From positions 124,001-188,000 of the forward strand of contig JAGBEI010000031.1 in the NCBI GenBank assembly GCA_017937065.1: a stretch of DNA of 64,000 nucleotides, written 5' to 3'. A model generated the notes under the pieces. That model was not told where the DNA came from and did no database searches. It saw only the letters and a program-made list of their open reading frames with translations. Made by a program: the position numbers and the translations under genes. The first letter of the stretch is position 1. Each line of letters starts with the position of its first letter. Source of the DNA: Clostridia bacterium (lineage in GTDB: Bacteria; Bacillota; Clostridia; Oscillospirales; QAKW01). This document shows, in pieces, positions 35,013 to 43,438 of the stretch.

Positions 35013-35542
35013 AATGCAGTCCCCTTCTTTGGAATGAAAAATTGTTTCATATCTGCTTTTTCTAAAGTTAAAAGCTTTATTTTTTTATCAATGCCCCCTG
35101 CATATCCGGTCAAACTGCCATTTGTTCCGACTACCCGATGGCAGGGAACAATAATTGAAATTTCATTGCGTCCGACAGCGCCCCCTACTGCTTGGGCAGA
35201 CATGCGCAGCACACCTCTTTTTTCTGCAAGCCGTTTTGCGATCTCGCCGTAGGTTATCGTATGACCGTATGGAACAGAGTAAAGAATTTTCCATACTTCT
35301 TTTTGAAATTCTGTTCCGATAAAATGAAGCGGAACAGAAAAATCCGGCTCTTTGCCGGAAAAGTAAATATCAAGCCAGTCTTTTACTTTTTCAAAAATGG
35401 GAATTTCCTTTTCTTCATGTTCTTTATCCAAATACAGGGCAAAATATTTTTGACCTTCAAACCATAAGCCGGTTAATCCGATATTGTCTGCGGCTAAAAG
35501 AATATCTCCGATAGGAGAACTATAATGACTGATGTACTGCAT
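35009..35542 (-). CDS. ogt: methylated-DNA--protein-cysteine methyltransferase
   Basis: This 177-residue protein transfers alkyl groups from O6-alkylguanine in DNA to its own cysteine and is used once. It has the family core with GTEFQKEVWKILYSVPYGHTITYGEIA, the active site VPCHRVVG with Cys134, and GSLTGYAGG, without an Ada regulatory domain. ATG at 35542 follows GGAGGGATAGT. It overlaps the start of the dead methyltransferase, and the small gene upstream ends two bases before it, so they form an operon. Confidence 0.93.
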   Translation of the reverse strand: MQYISHYSSPIGDILLAADNIGLTGLWFEGQKYFALYLDKEHEEKEIPIFEKVKDWLDIYFSGKEPDFSVPLHFIGTEFQKEVWKILYSVPYGHTITYGEIAKRLAEKRGVLRMSAQAVGGAVGRNEISIIVPCHRVVGTNGSLTGYAGGIDKKIKLLTLEKADMKQFFIPKKGTAL

Positions 35543-35543
35543 A

Positions 35544-35846
35544 CTATCCCTCCAAACCAAAATAATAATTATCAGAGTCCCTTGAAGCTTGTGCGCGCTC
35601 TGTATCCGTATAGAAACGGATTTCGGAGCAAACGGTAATTTTATAGCTTTCAAACAGATTTTTCCGACCTTCTTCCCGCCTCATGCGGTGCTGCATAATA
35701 TTGCTCCGGCGCTTTACGGCGGCTACATCCGTCCACACATTCACAGAAAGCAATTTTTCCTCTTCATTTAAAACTAAACAAGCAAAGCCTTCAAAACCGA
35801 CTAACATCGGTTTTAGCATATCTGCAAGGTCAAGATATTTTTTCAT
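35544..35846 (-). CDS. small conserved-looking protein of unknown function
   Basis: This 100-residue protein has an alternating pattern of beta-like (MLVGFEGFACLVLN, KLLSVNVWTD) and helical charged stretches (NIMQHRMRREEGRKNLFES), resembling a small alpha-beta sandwich. I cannot confirm a family. The stop TAG lies immediately before the ogt start, so the two are translationally linked. SD is weak (AAAGACGT). The link with alkylation repair is only positional. Confidence 0.6.
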   Translation of the reverse strand: MKKYLDLADMLKPMLVGFEGFACLVLNEEEKLLSVNVWTDVAAVKRRSNIMQHRMRREEGRKNLFESYKITVCSEIRFYTDTERAQASRDSDNYYFGLEG

Positions 35847-36718
35847 TACGTCTTTTGCAGGCTTTACTTCAAATAAAATAAATAATATTTACCGTTTTTA
35901 TTTTCAAACGGTCTGCGGCTTACACCGTTTATATAAACGTCTTATGCTTTTCCGATTACCGCCATATTGAAAGCACAAACTGTTCAGCTCCTGTTTACTT
36001 GACTTCTATCAAAAACCTATTATGATTTTATCACAGAATTCTGTAAAATACCATCATAAAGTTTCCGAATATTATCGTAATATTCCCAAACGAGAAAGGC
36101 AGAGATTATAAAATATATCAGCTCAATCAATTTGAATACAACAGGATTTCTCAAATCTTGCCCTTGATATACAGAAAATAATTTCCATACAAAGAATCCG
36201 GGATTTCAAGTCATGCACTGACATGAAGATTTACAATCTGCTGATTTCATAAAAGCGCGGAAATCTACTCTTTGTAATATCCTTTTTCAGTAATACAAAA
36301 AGTATTTAACGAAGCGGCGCAGAGCGTGTGCAGGGAGCATTTCTGCCACAGCTTATTTCGGATATGGCTTTTCCCTTATAATGAATTTTTTACAACATCA
36401 GCAACGGTATCATTAGTTTTCTATACAGAAATTCAATACTAAACCATTGATTGCATCGGAATGTGGTACAAGCTCGGAAATTGCCGGCAAAGTTTCAGCG
36501 GCAAATTAATCATTATTGCAAGAATAAGGGCGTAGACTTGCCTTAATTGCCTGTAATGTTCAATATAAAATTTTTATAATAATCAAGTCATTGTTACGGT
36601 TTTCAAAGCTTCGGTAAAAAACGAATAAAAGTGTAAAAAACTTTGATAACAGTACTCCTAAGATAACAAAACGTCAGACATTTTTGCCCCTGTCGCAAGA
36701 GTATTTGGATATAGAAAA
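35847..36718. other. 870-bp AT-rich region without a recognisable gene
   Basis: Nothing here has both an SD and protein-like composition. One short plus-strand open stretch near 36055-36180 is coding-like but starts and ends without signals. It lies just outside the integrated element and could hold decayed sequence. Confidence 0.4.
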
Positions 36719-36745
36719 GCCGCATAAACGTTTTGTTTATGCAGC
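36719..36745 (-). terminator. terminator of the interrupted host tRNA-Ser gene
   Basis: GCxGCATAAAC and GTTTATGCxGC arms (one wobble position) with TTTTC following on the minus strand lie 8 bases after the tRNA 3' half. The hairpin is nearly the same as the terminator of the complete tRNA-Ser at 44461-44495. Confidence 0.8.
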
Positions 36746-36752
36746 TTTTCAA

Positions 36753-36808
36753 TGGCGGAAGCGGTGGGATTCGAACCCACGAGCCCGTGAAGGCTACCTG
36801 ATTTCGAG
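36753..36808 (-). pseudogene. 3' half of a split tRNA-Ser(CGA), attL of the element
   Basis: On the minus strand the sequence holds half of the anticodon loop, an AGCC/GGCT variable arm, a perfect T-arm (GTGGG/CCCAC around TTCGAAT), the acceptor 3' strand CGCTTCC, discriminator G and encoded CCA. The 5' half is missing; upstream of the loop the sequence changes into element DNA. The missing partner, with acceptor strand GGAAGCG, is at 44625-44667. The core shared by both ends is TGATTTCGAG at 36799-36808. Confidence 0.85.
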
Positions 36809-36913
36809 GGGTAATACTGTAAGCAAATCGCTTCATATCTCTACACAATGCTTTGTATCGCAATCGGGACTTTCCTTTATATATCAAGGCTTGCGGCGTT
36901 TTGTTTTATTTCT

Positions 36914-36977
36914 CGTTATTTTTTGTTATTGCGTGTTATCGTTCGGTTTGATAACAAATTTATAGCATTGATAACAT
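36914..36977. repeat. TGATAACA-like repeats at the left end (probable integrase arm sites)
   Basis: Five copies of a GTTAT/ATAAC-type motif, two as TTGATAACA and one as GTGTTATC, lie 105-170 bases inside the left core. The same motif recurs at the right end (44297-44417). Paired arm-type sites are expected for a Tn916/lambda-type integrase. Confidence 0.55.
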
Positions 36978-37023
36978 ACATTTGCAATATGTACGCCACG
37001 GTAAACACCGTGGCAATGCACCG

Positions 37024-38301
37024 CTATCTTTCATCGCGTGTTCTGTCTGCCATTCTTTTTGCGGCAATCCGTTCCGCTTCACGGGGGAACATAGCGTTGT
37101 GATAGGCTTCTAATACCGTTCTTTTGCGGTCCAGCCGCACATCAACATATCGGGCGGTAACATCAGCCATATTCGTTGATATGCCCAGCGAAAGACCGAT
37201 TCCCTTTAAGGTGTGTCCTAAAATTTCACCGACCGTATAAAAATCGCCAGTCAGTTCGTGCATATTGGTCGCCGCCGAATGGCGCAGGTCGTGAAAACGA
37301 ATATGGGGCATATTTTGGTGGCGCAGGAATTGTCCGAAACTATTGGTTACTCTGTCGGCACGGGCGGGCGAACCGTCTGCCTTTGCTACGACAAGGTGAT
37401 TGTCATAATACGGCTGTCCCGATAGTTCCGCAAGCTCTCTTTGTTTTTGCTGTAACTGCTGTTGCCGAACAAAGAACGGCAAGGTAACATCGGTAATCGG
37501 CAGTATGCGATCCTGTGATTTGGTCGGCGCCATTTCGGTAATCTCGGTCGTACCGGGTGGGACTTTGAAAGGCAGTTGCTCTACAACGGCAAACCGCTTA
37601 TTTCTCAAATCCACATTGCTCCAACGCAGGCCGAGAACCTCATTTCTCCGCAAGCCATAAAGACCGCTTAAAACGAAAATCATTTCCCATTCATTTCCCG
37701 AACCCAATGCCATAAGGTGCTGCATTTGCTCCACGGTGTAGGGGTCGGGCGTTTTTGCCTCCTTGCCGAACTTGGTTAGAATATCCCGTGCCGGGTTTGT
37801 TTCAATATAGCGGTATTTCCTCGCCGCTTCAAAGGCAACGCTCAATATTCGCTGTGCATAGCGGCAGGTGCTGGTTGATAACCCCTTGTCGGCAAGCTGT
37901 TTCAGCATATTGTCAATCATTGCAGGGGTTAATTTTTTCAGAGGGACATTCCCGATGTACGGCACAATATGGTTCTTGATGTGGCACTTATACCCCGCAA
38001 AGGTGCTTGGGCGCAGATTGGCTTTGCCGTGAATCTCCACCCATTCCTCTAAATATTCCTGCACGGTTTGCTTGGTCTCCGCTGCCTTAATCGGTTCAAA
38101 CCCCGGATTGGACAATTTGACGCGCATTTCCGCTTCGTGGGCTAACGCCTCTTTCTTGGTTAAAAAGCCTCGTTTGCCGTAGGTTTTATAGCCGTCTGCC
38201 GTTTTATAGCGGATAAATACATCGTAAACCGTTCCGGCACGGGCGGTGCTCCCTCCGTCTGCGGTACGCTTATTTTTTACTTGGCGTGTGGTAACGGACA
38301 T
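37024..38301 (-). CDS. int: tyrosine recombinase (Tn916-type integrase)
   Basis: This 425-residue integrase has an N-terminal arm-binding domain (VYDVFIRYK), a SAM-like core-binding domain (about 78-165) and a catalytic domain with Arg218 in GLRRNE, His337 and Arg340 in HDLRHS, His363 in LGHT and Tyr385 in ARYVDV. All catalytic residues are present, so it should be active. It lies next to attL, facing the end, as in many genomic elements. Its ATG follows the xis stop directly, with the SD GGAGGTGAT inside the end of xis. Confidence 0.96.
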   Translation of the reverse strand: MSVTTRQVKNKRTADGGSTARAGTVYDVFIRYKTADGYKTYGKRGFLTKKEALAHEAEMRVKLSNPGFEPIKAAETKQTVQEYLEEWVEIHGKANLRPSTFAGYKCHIKNHIVPYIGNVPLKKLTPAMIDNMLKQLADKGLSTSTCRYAQRILSVAFEAARKYRYIETNPARDILTKFGKEAKTPDPYTVEQMQHLMALGSGNEWEMIFVLSGLYGLRRNEVLGLRWSNVDLRNKRFAVVEQLPFKVPPGTTEITEMAPTKSQDRILPITDVTLPFFVRQQQLQQKQRELAELSGQPYYDNHLVVAKADGSPARADRVTNSFGQFLRHQNMPHIRFHDLRHSAATNMHELTGDFYTVGEILGHTLKGIGLSLGISTNMADVTARYVDVRLDRKRTVLEAYHNAMFPREAERIAAKRMADRTRDER

Positions 38302-38535
38302 TTAATCACCTCCCGTATCAGATTGTGGGCGAATACAATATCGGTTGTACCAATCCCATATTGCCCTGTCTGCGAGCAAACAGCGATTCCCGTTTTGGAT
38401 ATACTCGATTTCGCCGCTGTTTATCATTTCTCGCAGTTTGTTAATGCCGATTCCGCTGTATCTGCTCATCTGCTCTACGGTCTTTAGCATCGGCACAATT
38501 TCAGTTGCCGGAGCAGATATTTTTGTGCGTGCCAT
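38302..38535 (-). CDS. xis: excisionase-type helix-turn-helix protein
   Basis: This 77-residue protein has a MerR/excisionase-type helix-turn-helix, with MLKTVEQMSRYSGIGINKLREMI followed by the wing residues IEYIQNGNRCLLADRAIWDWY. Proteins like this bend DNA at the attachment sites and favour excision. Its position directly before int and its size match Tn916-like xis genes. Its ATG overlaps the stop of the 33-codon gene upstream (TAATG). Confidence 0.85.
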   Translation of the reverse strand: MARTKISAPATEIVPMLKTVEQMSRYSGIGINKLREMINSGEIEYIQNGNRCLLADRAIWDWYNRYCIRPQSDTGGD

Positions 38536-38636
38536 TATATCTCCTCCAAACTGACGGAGGGGATACTAGCCTGCTTTTGCAAACGGATTGGCTGCCCCGA
38601 AAATTCATAGTCTTTATCTAAATATGTGCAGTTCAT
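38535..38636 (-). CDS. 33-residue protein coupled to xis
   Basis: A short gene starts at ATG 38636 with a perfect AAGGAGGT SD nine bases upstream and ends in TAA that overlaps the xis ATG. The peptide begins MNCTYLDKDYEFSGQP and ends SVSLEEI. It is acidic and soluble. The strong SD and the overlap argue that it is translated. I do not recognise it; it could be a small regulator or only a coupling leader for xis. Confidence 0.6.
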   Translation of the reverse strand: MNCTYLDKDYEFSGQPIRLQKQASIPSVSLEEI

Positions 38637-38688
38637 TGTGTTATGACCTCCTTAAACGATTTGGCGGTAAATCGCCTATGTAGAGGTC

Positions 38689-38720
38689 AAGGGCAGTACG
38701 GCAGAACCGTCCTGCCCCTT
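38689..38720. repeat. hairpin upstream of the xis-int operon
   Basis: AAGGGCAG-ACGG and CCGT-CTGCCC arms form an imperfect stem around a 5-base loop. No T-run follows. It might be a regulatory or binding site near the integration genes. Confidence 0.45.
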
Positions 38721-38726
38721 ATATTT

Positions 38727-38879
38727 TCAATCCACCAAACGGCTGACGGCTATCAGCACCACGGGAGTTTCACCCTTGCGAGGTTCTCTCGCAACCGTCC
38801 CATTGCCTACGACGGTTTTATCACGCTCGGACTGTGGCTGGACAGGAGTATCATTGTGCCTATCGCCTGTCATCGCCAT
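38727..38879 (-). CDS. possible 50-residue small gene
   Basis: An open frame from ATG 38879 to TGA 38727 encodes a hydrophilic peptide with NDTPVQPQSERDKTVVG and ending VLIAVSRLVD. The open frame extends further upstream to about 38957 without an alternative SD. Composition is protein-like, but SD support is lacking. It may be the tail of a lost gene between the sigma-like gene and xis. Confidence 0.3.
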   Translation of the reverse strand: MAMTGDRHNDTPVQPQSERDKTVVGNGTVAREPRKGETPVVLIAVSRLVD

Positions 38880-39121
38880 ATCGGGAGCCGCCCGATACTT
38901 GCAGCCGACTGTTGATCGCTCCCTGCCGAGCAGTTTGTTTGGCAGATCGTGGCGCAGCCGCTACTGTGGCTTGTTGCTTATAGCAACAGCAATAGGAATG
39001 TATTTGGTGAACGGTTATTCGGTTGTCAAGGAACTCCGCCTATTCTCCGCACAAAGCAGGAAACAGGCAGAGAATTTGCCTCTCCACCTGTTTCCTCACT
39101 TAATTCTGATTCTTCAACCTC

Positions 39122-39592
39122 CTATTCCAGAAATTTTTTGATATTTTCTATCGCTGCATAAATCGAGCCGCCAACAGCTGAAACGGAACAGCCTTCCCTA
39201 TCAGCAATCTGCCGATAGGTCAAATCTCTGAAATAGTAGAGTTTCAGCCTCCGTTGCTGTGTTTCGGTTAGTGCTGCGATTGCCCGATATAGTTCTTCAC
39301 ACTCGATGTTATGCAAAGCAACCTCTTCAACCGATTCGGCTTTGTTAGAAGCACGTCGGTTTAACGATTGTTCCGTTTGCTCGAAATGCTCGATATGTCT
39401 GTCCCACTCGTTAAGTATGGAAAGGTCGTCCAGTTCAAAGCGGTTGAACGCATCGAACAATTCTTTTTCAATCTCCATATCGTGCCGCACTTCTTGTCCG
39501 TCTTTGAATGACAAATAATATCTTCCGTTATTTTCACAAATTTTGTATGGATTGTACTTGTCTTTTCTTCTTTTAGGATGATTTCCTATCAT
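39122..39592 (-). CDS. sigma-70-like regulator of the element
   Basis: This 156-residue protein has a C-terminal sigma region 4-type helix-turn-helix: LTETQQRRLKLYYFRDLTYRQIADREGCSVSAVGGSIYAAIENIKKFL. The N-terminal half is hydrophilic with no sigma region 2 motif, as in the small sigma-like proteins of Tn916/Tn1549-type elements. It probably controls element genes. A 14-bp perfect palindrome lies directly upstream and ends in the SD GGAGGT, so its expression is likely controlled there. Confidence 0.82.
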   Translation of the reverse strand: MIGNHPKRRKDKYNPYKICENNGRYYLSFKDGQEVRHDMEIEKELFDAFNRFELDDLSILNEWDRHIEHFEQTEQSLNRRASNKAESVEEVALHNIECEELYRAIAALTETQQRRLKLYYFRDLTYRQIADREGCSVSAVGGSIYAAIENIKKFLE

Positions 39593-39603
39593 CGCCTTTA
39601 CCT

Positions 39604-39641
39604 CCGATCAATCTGAAATTTGAAAAATTCAGATTGATCGG
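39604..39641 (-). promoter_or_regulatory. 14-bp perfect inverted repeat at the SD of the sigma-like gene
   Basis: CCGATCAATCTGAA and its exact reverse complement flank a 10-base loop. On the minus strand the second arm runs into the SD, so an RNA hairpin would hide part of GGAGGT 12 bases before the ATG. A repressor operator is the other reading. Confidence 0.75.
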
Positions 39642-39972
39642 GGCGGTGAACGACACCCTACGCCAAAAGCGGTTTTATTCTGTGTTCCGCTAAATAACGA
39701 CAAACAAAAAGCCGCAAAGGTTGTCAGATCTTTACGGCTATAAGAGAAATAAACTCCTTTCGATAGAAATATGACATCTACAAAGAGGGTGCAATAGGGT
39801 CATACAAGAACAAGGATTTTTTTAACAGGTTATCCTTACTCCTGTACGGCGGCATGTAAATAGCTGCCGCTTCTAATCAACAGCGGCGTGGTGGTATCAG
39901 ACCAACACAAAAATATCCCTCCAAACTCAAAACGGGTTTAGAGGGAAACTGTTTATTTGGGCATGGCAAAAC

Positions 39973-40008
39973 AGCCCACCAAAGCTCCGTTTTTTTATTC
40001 GGTGGGCT
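39973..40008 (-). terminator. possible terminator downstream of the cargo operon
   Basis: AGCCCACC and GGTGGGCT arms enclose a 20-base loop; GTTTTG follows on the minus strand. It lies after the stronger hairpin at 40030-40072. Confidence 0.5.
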
Positions 40009-40029
40009 TACCCTGTTTATTGAAAAGAA

Positions 40030-40072
40030 AGAGCCGATGATTTGCGAGTTACCTCGCAAGTTCATCGGCTCT
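40030..40072 (-). terminator. terminator of the cargo operon
   Basis: AGAGCCGATGA and TCATCGGCTCT are the outer arms, and TTGCGAG/TCGCAA extend the stem inside. A T-rich run follows on the minus strand. It covers the end of the KTR gene. Confidence 0.8.
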
Positions 40073-40247
40073 GCGTCTGTGCGTCCGGCTCTTTGATAAC
40101 TGTTATCTTGAAATTTTTTAGATTGATTAAATTTTCTTGTTTACACTTTGGACAAAACAACGGAAACAGTTTTAATTCAGTTCCACTTCTTACTTTAACC
40201 CGTGTTTTGCTATGGCAGACGGGACACAATAAAAACGATTCGCTCAT
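40062..40247 (-). CDS. cysteine-rich KTR-domain protein
   Basis: This 61-residue protein has two CPxC-type pairs (LLCPVCHSKTRVKVR and LFCPKCKQEN), typical of the small zinc-ribbon KTR proteins common on Firmicute conjugative and mobilisable elements. Zinc binding is likely from the cysteines; no function is established. SD AAGGAG precedes ATG. It is the last gene of the cargo operon, 3 bases after EamA. Confidence 0.85.
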   Translation of the reverse strand: MSESFLLCPVCHSKTRVKVRSGTELKLFPLFCPKCKQENLINLKNFKITVIKEPDAQTQSR

Positions 40248-40250
40248 ATC

Positions 40251-41105
40251 TTATCTCCTTTTTATGCACTCGCTGATGATTGCGCCGCTTACAATTAAAA
40301 CTGCACCTGCAATCTGTATAGGCAACATCGTTTCTCCGAGCAGCACAGCAGAAAATAACACCGCAGAAAGTGGTTCGATATATCCACAAATTGCTACTGT
40401 TTGAACGGGCAACTTTCCAATAGATGTAAAATAGAAATAACACCCAACACCCGTATTAACAATTCCAAGAATTATAAGCGGTAAAATATCACTTTCTGAA
40501 ATGTCAATAATAAACCTTTGCTTAAATCCTACGAATACAGCAACCGTCAAAAAACTAATGACGAGCTGTAATGTGGCGTTTTCAAGTCCTGTTATGTCGT
40601 GAGCTTTCTTGTTGAAAATTACCATAAAGGAATACATAACCGCCGATAATACCCCGCATAAAATTCCAAAAGCGTCTGCGCTACCGTTTAAGACATTGCC
40701 ATTTACAAAGAATATTCCAACAAAAACTACTATAAATCCGACAACTTTTAATGCGGTCGGTCTTTCCTTAAACAGAAATGGGGACAACATCATAACGATT
40801 ACAGGGCCGCAATAATAAAGCAAAGAAGAAATACTTACACCGATTCGTGCGTATGCTTCATATAACAGCATCCAGCTTAATCCCATTGCTATTCCTGATA
40901 TGAAAAGAAATGAAAAATGCTTTTTATTTTTATAGAAAGTGAATTTGTTACGACCTAAAAGAAATAAAAAGACAAGCAGTGCGCTGCCAATTAGGGTACG
41001 AAATAAAACGATTTCATAACTGTTCAGGTCAATAAAACTCGCCACAATACCATTTGTACCGAACAGTAGTAAAGCAAAAAAATATTTTAGATAAGAAATT
41101 TTCAC
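40251..41105 (-). CDS. EamA/DMT-family transporter
   Basis: This 284-residue transporter has ten predicted helices in two EamA repeats, with the motifs LFGTNGIVA and LYEAYARIGVSISSLLYYCGPVIV and later GVGCYFYFTSIGKLPVQTVAICGYIEPLSAVL. DMT proteins export amino acids and other small metabolites. Its GTG start overlaps the proB stop (GTGA). With proB and the editing-like gene before it, proline or a proline analogue is a possible substrate; this is inference. Confidence 0.88.
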   Translation of the reverse strand: MKISYLKYFFALLLFGTNGIVASFIDLNSYEIVLFRTLIGSALLVFLFLLGRNKFTFYKNKKHFSFLFISGIAMGLSWMLLYEAYARIGVSISSLLYYCGPVIVMMLSPFLFKERPTALKVVGFIVVFVGIFFVNGNVLNGSADAFGILCGVLSAVMYSFMVIFNKKAHDITGLENATLQLVISFLTVAVFVGFKQRFIIDISESDILPLIILGIVNTGVGCYFYFTSIGKLPVQTVAICGYIEPLSAVLFSAVLLGETMLPIQIAGAVLIVSGAIISECIKRR

Positions 41106-41908
41106 TTTTTGCTTCTCCCTGTAAATAAAGTTCCTGCACCGTTGCCTTTAATTATTTCATAAAGAGCTTCGGGATTATTACCATTGGTAATAATTGTATC
41201 AATGCCGTTTGCTGTTGCAAGTTCCGCAGCTTGCAGCTTTGTTTTCATACCGCCTGTTCCTCTCCGTGAACCTGCGCCACCCGCCAGCGAATAAACAGTA
41301 TCGTCAATTTTTTCAATTCTTGCAATAAGATTAGCATTAGGGTGTAAACGAGGATCGCTGTCATACAAACCGTTAATATCAGATAGTATAACGAGGCGAT
41401 TTGCTTTACACAGCACCGCAACAACGGCAGAAAGCATATCATTATCGCCAAATAATCGTTCCTCTGATTCAATTTCTGTATAACTCACGGAATCGTTTTC
41501 ATTGACAACAGGGATAATTCCCATTTCAAGCAAAGCGTCAAATGTATTTGTGAGATTTTCTTTCTTTTCCTCCTGTTCAATATCTTCGGCATTTAAGAGA
41601 ATTTGCGCAATCGTTTTATCATAGTCACCAAAAAACTTGTCATACAAAAACATTATGCTGCATTGGCCTACTGCTGCCGCAGCTTGTTTCATTCGCATAC
41701 TCGTAGGGCGTTGTTTTAGTTTCATTTTATTTGAGCCGACTGCGATTGCCCCCGAAGAAACAAGGATAACCTGATACCCCAGATTTTGTATATCTGATAG
41801 AACGCAGGCAAGGCGGTCAAAAGACCGCAAATCGCTTTGGCCAATTTCATTTGTCAAGGTAGATGTACCTACTTTGACGACAATTCTGTTTTGATATAGT
41901 CCCATCAT
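41102..41908 (-). CDS. proB: glutamate 5-kinase (without PUA domain)
   Basis: This 268-residue kinase is the amino-acid-kinase fold: VVKVGTSTL, ILVSSGAIAVG, IPVVNENDSVS, FGDNDMLSA, ILSDINGLYDSDPR and GTGGMKTKLQAA. It phosphorylates glutamate to start proline synthesis. It lacks the C-terminal PUA domain of many bacterial ProB enzymes, and there is no proA here. The start overlaps the upstream stop (TAATG). It sits on the mobile element, so it may change proline supply rather than be the only copy. Confidence 0.9.
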   Translation of the reverse strand: MMGLYQNRIVVKVGTSTLTNEIGQSDLRSFDRLACVLSDIQNLGYQVILVSSGAIAVGSNKMKLKQRPTSMRMKQAAAAVGQCSIMFLYDKFFGDYDKTIAQILLNAEDIEQEEKKENLTNTFDALLEMGIIPVVNENDSVSYTEIESEERLFGDNDMLSAVVAVLCKANRLVILSDINGLYDSDPRLHPNANLIARIEKIDDTVYSLAGGAGSRRGTGGMKTKLQAAELATANGIDTIITNGNNPEALYEIIKGNGAGTLFTGRSKK

Positions 41909-42447
41909 TACACCTCAATTACAGCAGGCTTATGCTTCGCATAGCTTAAGAATTTGCGAACAATATCTTCCGTTCGTATTTTCATATATCCAGTTGTCGT
42001 TCCGTCGCTGCACCCATAATATTCTTCGGATAATACATCTTTATCAAAAACGATCTGCACTTTGTTTTCACAATCTAAAAGGCTGCTGAAAACGGTTGCA
42101 GCACCGATTTTTGTACCGAGCATTGTTTCCATAAGTTCTGCCGGGGCAAAAGATACACGAGAAACTGCAAACGCATTACTGAAATCTTTTGAACGAAACG
42201 GCTTGTCCCCGCAGGTAATGAACAGATAAAATTCTGTCTGCTGACGGTTGCAAAGAAAAAGTGTTTTTACCATTTTCATATTCAGCTTTTCGTTGACAGC
42301 AATGCAATCTTCCATTGTAATCACTTCGTCCGTATCAACACGTTCAAACGGTATCTGCAAATCTTCTAATGTACAGTAAACCTTTTCCTGCAAATTTGTT
42401 TTGAATATCTGCGGAGCAGATGTTTGAATGTCACTAACAGTAATCAT
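41908..42447 (-). CDS. YbaK/ProX-type aminoacyl-tRNA editing domain protein
   Basis: This 179-residue protein resembles the stand-alone prolyl-tRNA editing family (YbaK/ProX/PrdX): MVKTLFLCNRQQTEFYLFITCGDKPFRSKDF, then LGTKIGAATVFSSLLD and the strand VQIVFDKDVL. The family removes wrongly charged alanine or cysteine from tRNA-Pro. ATG at 42447 follows GAGGACGATCC and gives the usual size; an earlier start is in the regulatory region. With proB downstream it points to proline metabolism or a proline analogue. Confidence 0.82.
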   Translation of the reverse strand: MITVSDIQTSAPQIFKTNLQEKVYCTLEDLQIPFERVDTDEVITMEDCIAVNEKLNMKMVKTLFLCNRQQTEFYLFITCGDKPFRSKDFSNAFAVSRVSFAPAELMETMLGTKIGAATVFSSLLDCENKVQIVFDKDVLSEEYYGCSDGTTTGYMKIRTEDIVRKFLSYAKHKPAVIEV

Positions 42448-42480
42448 TTGGATCGTCCTCACATACTTGATTTTTCTACG

Positions 42481-42532
42481 ATTATAGTGTATCATAAAGG
42501 CGTATATTTGAAAAGCGAATGTTTATCATACA
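42481..42532. promoter_or_regulatory. divergent promoter region of the cargo genes with an inverted repeat
   Basis: TATAAT on the minus strand (42481-42486) has no good -35, as expected for an activated promoter. TGTATCATAAA (42488-42498) and TTTATCATACA (42522-42532) form an inverted repeat with one mismatched centre base, a possible LysR site. A TTGAAA near 42509 may serve the LysR gene. Confidence 0.55.
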
Positions 42533-42571
42533 ATCTATTATAAAAACAGATATTAAAAGGACGATACAATT

Positions 42572-43438
42572 ATGGATATGAATATTCAAAAATATATGTC
42601 GTTTGTAAAAACGATTGAATACGGCAGTTTCACAAAAGCTGCGGAAATACTGAACTATTCTCAATCAGGTATCAGTCGTATGATCGGCGATCTTGAAAAA
42701 GAATGGAAAGTGGTGTTGCTGGAACGGGGAAAAGGCGGCGTTAGGCTGACTTCGGATGGTTTGAAATTATTGCCCTATGCGAAAAGCCTCGTCGCAGAAT
42801 ATGAGAAACTGCAAATGCAGGTTGATGAATTAAACGGACTGCAATCAGGGCTGATCCGTATCGGTACATTTTCAAGCGTTGCTACTCATTGGCTACCGAA
42901 TATTATCAAAGAATTTCAAAAGGATTATCCGCATATTGATTACGAGCTTTTGCTTGGCGATTATACGGAAATAGAGGAATGGATTATGGAGGGACGGGTT
43001 GATTGCGGTTTTCTACGCTTACCGACACATTCTGATTTTGAAACAATCTTTTTGGAACAGGATCAGTTAATGGCAATTATCCCGGAAAATCATCGGCTTG
43101 CTGAATGTGAAAAATTCCCTGTTTCAGCACTTTGTGACGATCCGTTCATGCTTCTTGAAAAGGGAGCAAAAGCCGAGGTTTCTGAGATTTTTGAACGCTG
43201 CGGTTTAACGCCGAAAGTACATTTTACAACTTGGGACGATTACGCCATTATGTCAATGGTAGAAAGCGGACTTGGAATCAGCATTTTGCCGCAGCTTATA
43301 TTAAAGCGTGTTCCCTATAAGATAATCGCAAAAGAGCTTGATGTTCCGGCATACCGCAATATCGGTCTTGCGCTGAAAGACAAAAAAAGCGCTTCTCTTG
43401 CTGTGAAAAGATTTATGGAGTATTTGCAATACAGATAA
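42572..43438 (+). CDS. LysR-family regulator of the element cargo
   Basis: This 288-residue LysR protein has the N-terminal winged helix (YMSFVKTIEYGSFTKAAEILNYSQSGISRMI) and an effector domain with IRIGTFSSVATHWLPNII. It is transcribed away from the editing-ProB-EamA operon, the standard LysR arrangement, and probably activates that operon. SD AAAAGGA is ten bases from ATG. Confidence 0.93.
   Translation: MDMNIQKYMSFVKTIEYGSFTKAAEILNYSQSGISRMIGDLEKEWKVVLLERGKGGVRLTSDGLKLLPYAKSLVAEYEKLQMQVDELNGLQSGLIRIGTFSSVATHWLPNIIKEFQKDYPHIDYELLLGDYTEIEEWIMEGRVDCGFLRLPTHSDFETIFLEQDQLMAIIPENHRLAECEKFPVSALCDDPFMLLEKGAKAEVSEIFERCGLTPKVHFTTWDDYAIMSMVESGLGISILPQLILKRVPYKIIAKELDVPAYRNIGLALKDKKSASLAVKRFMEYLQYR

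Noticed and set aside
36055-36180. Possible gene fragment left of the element
   Set aside because: It is only open for about 40 codons, without start signals or a family; nothing more can be claimed.
39877-40065. Minus-strand 62-codon frame after the KTR gene
   Set aside because: It covers two terminator hairpins and has no SD.
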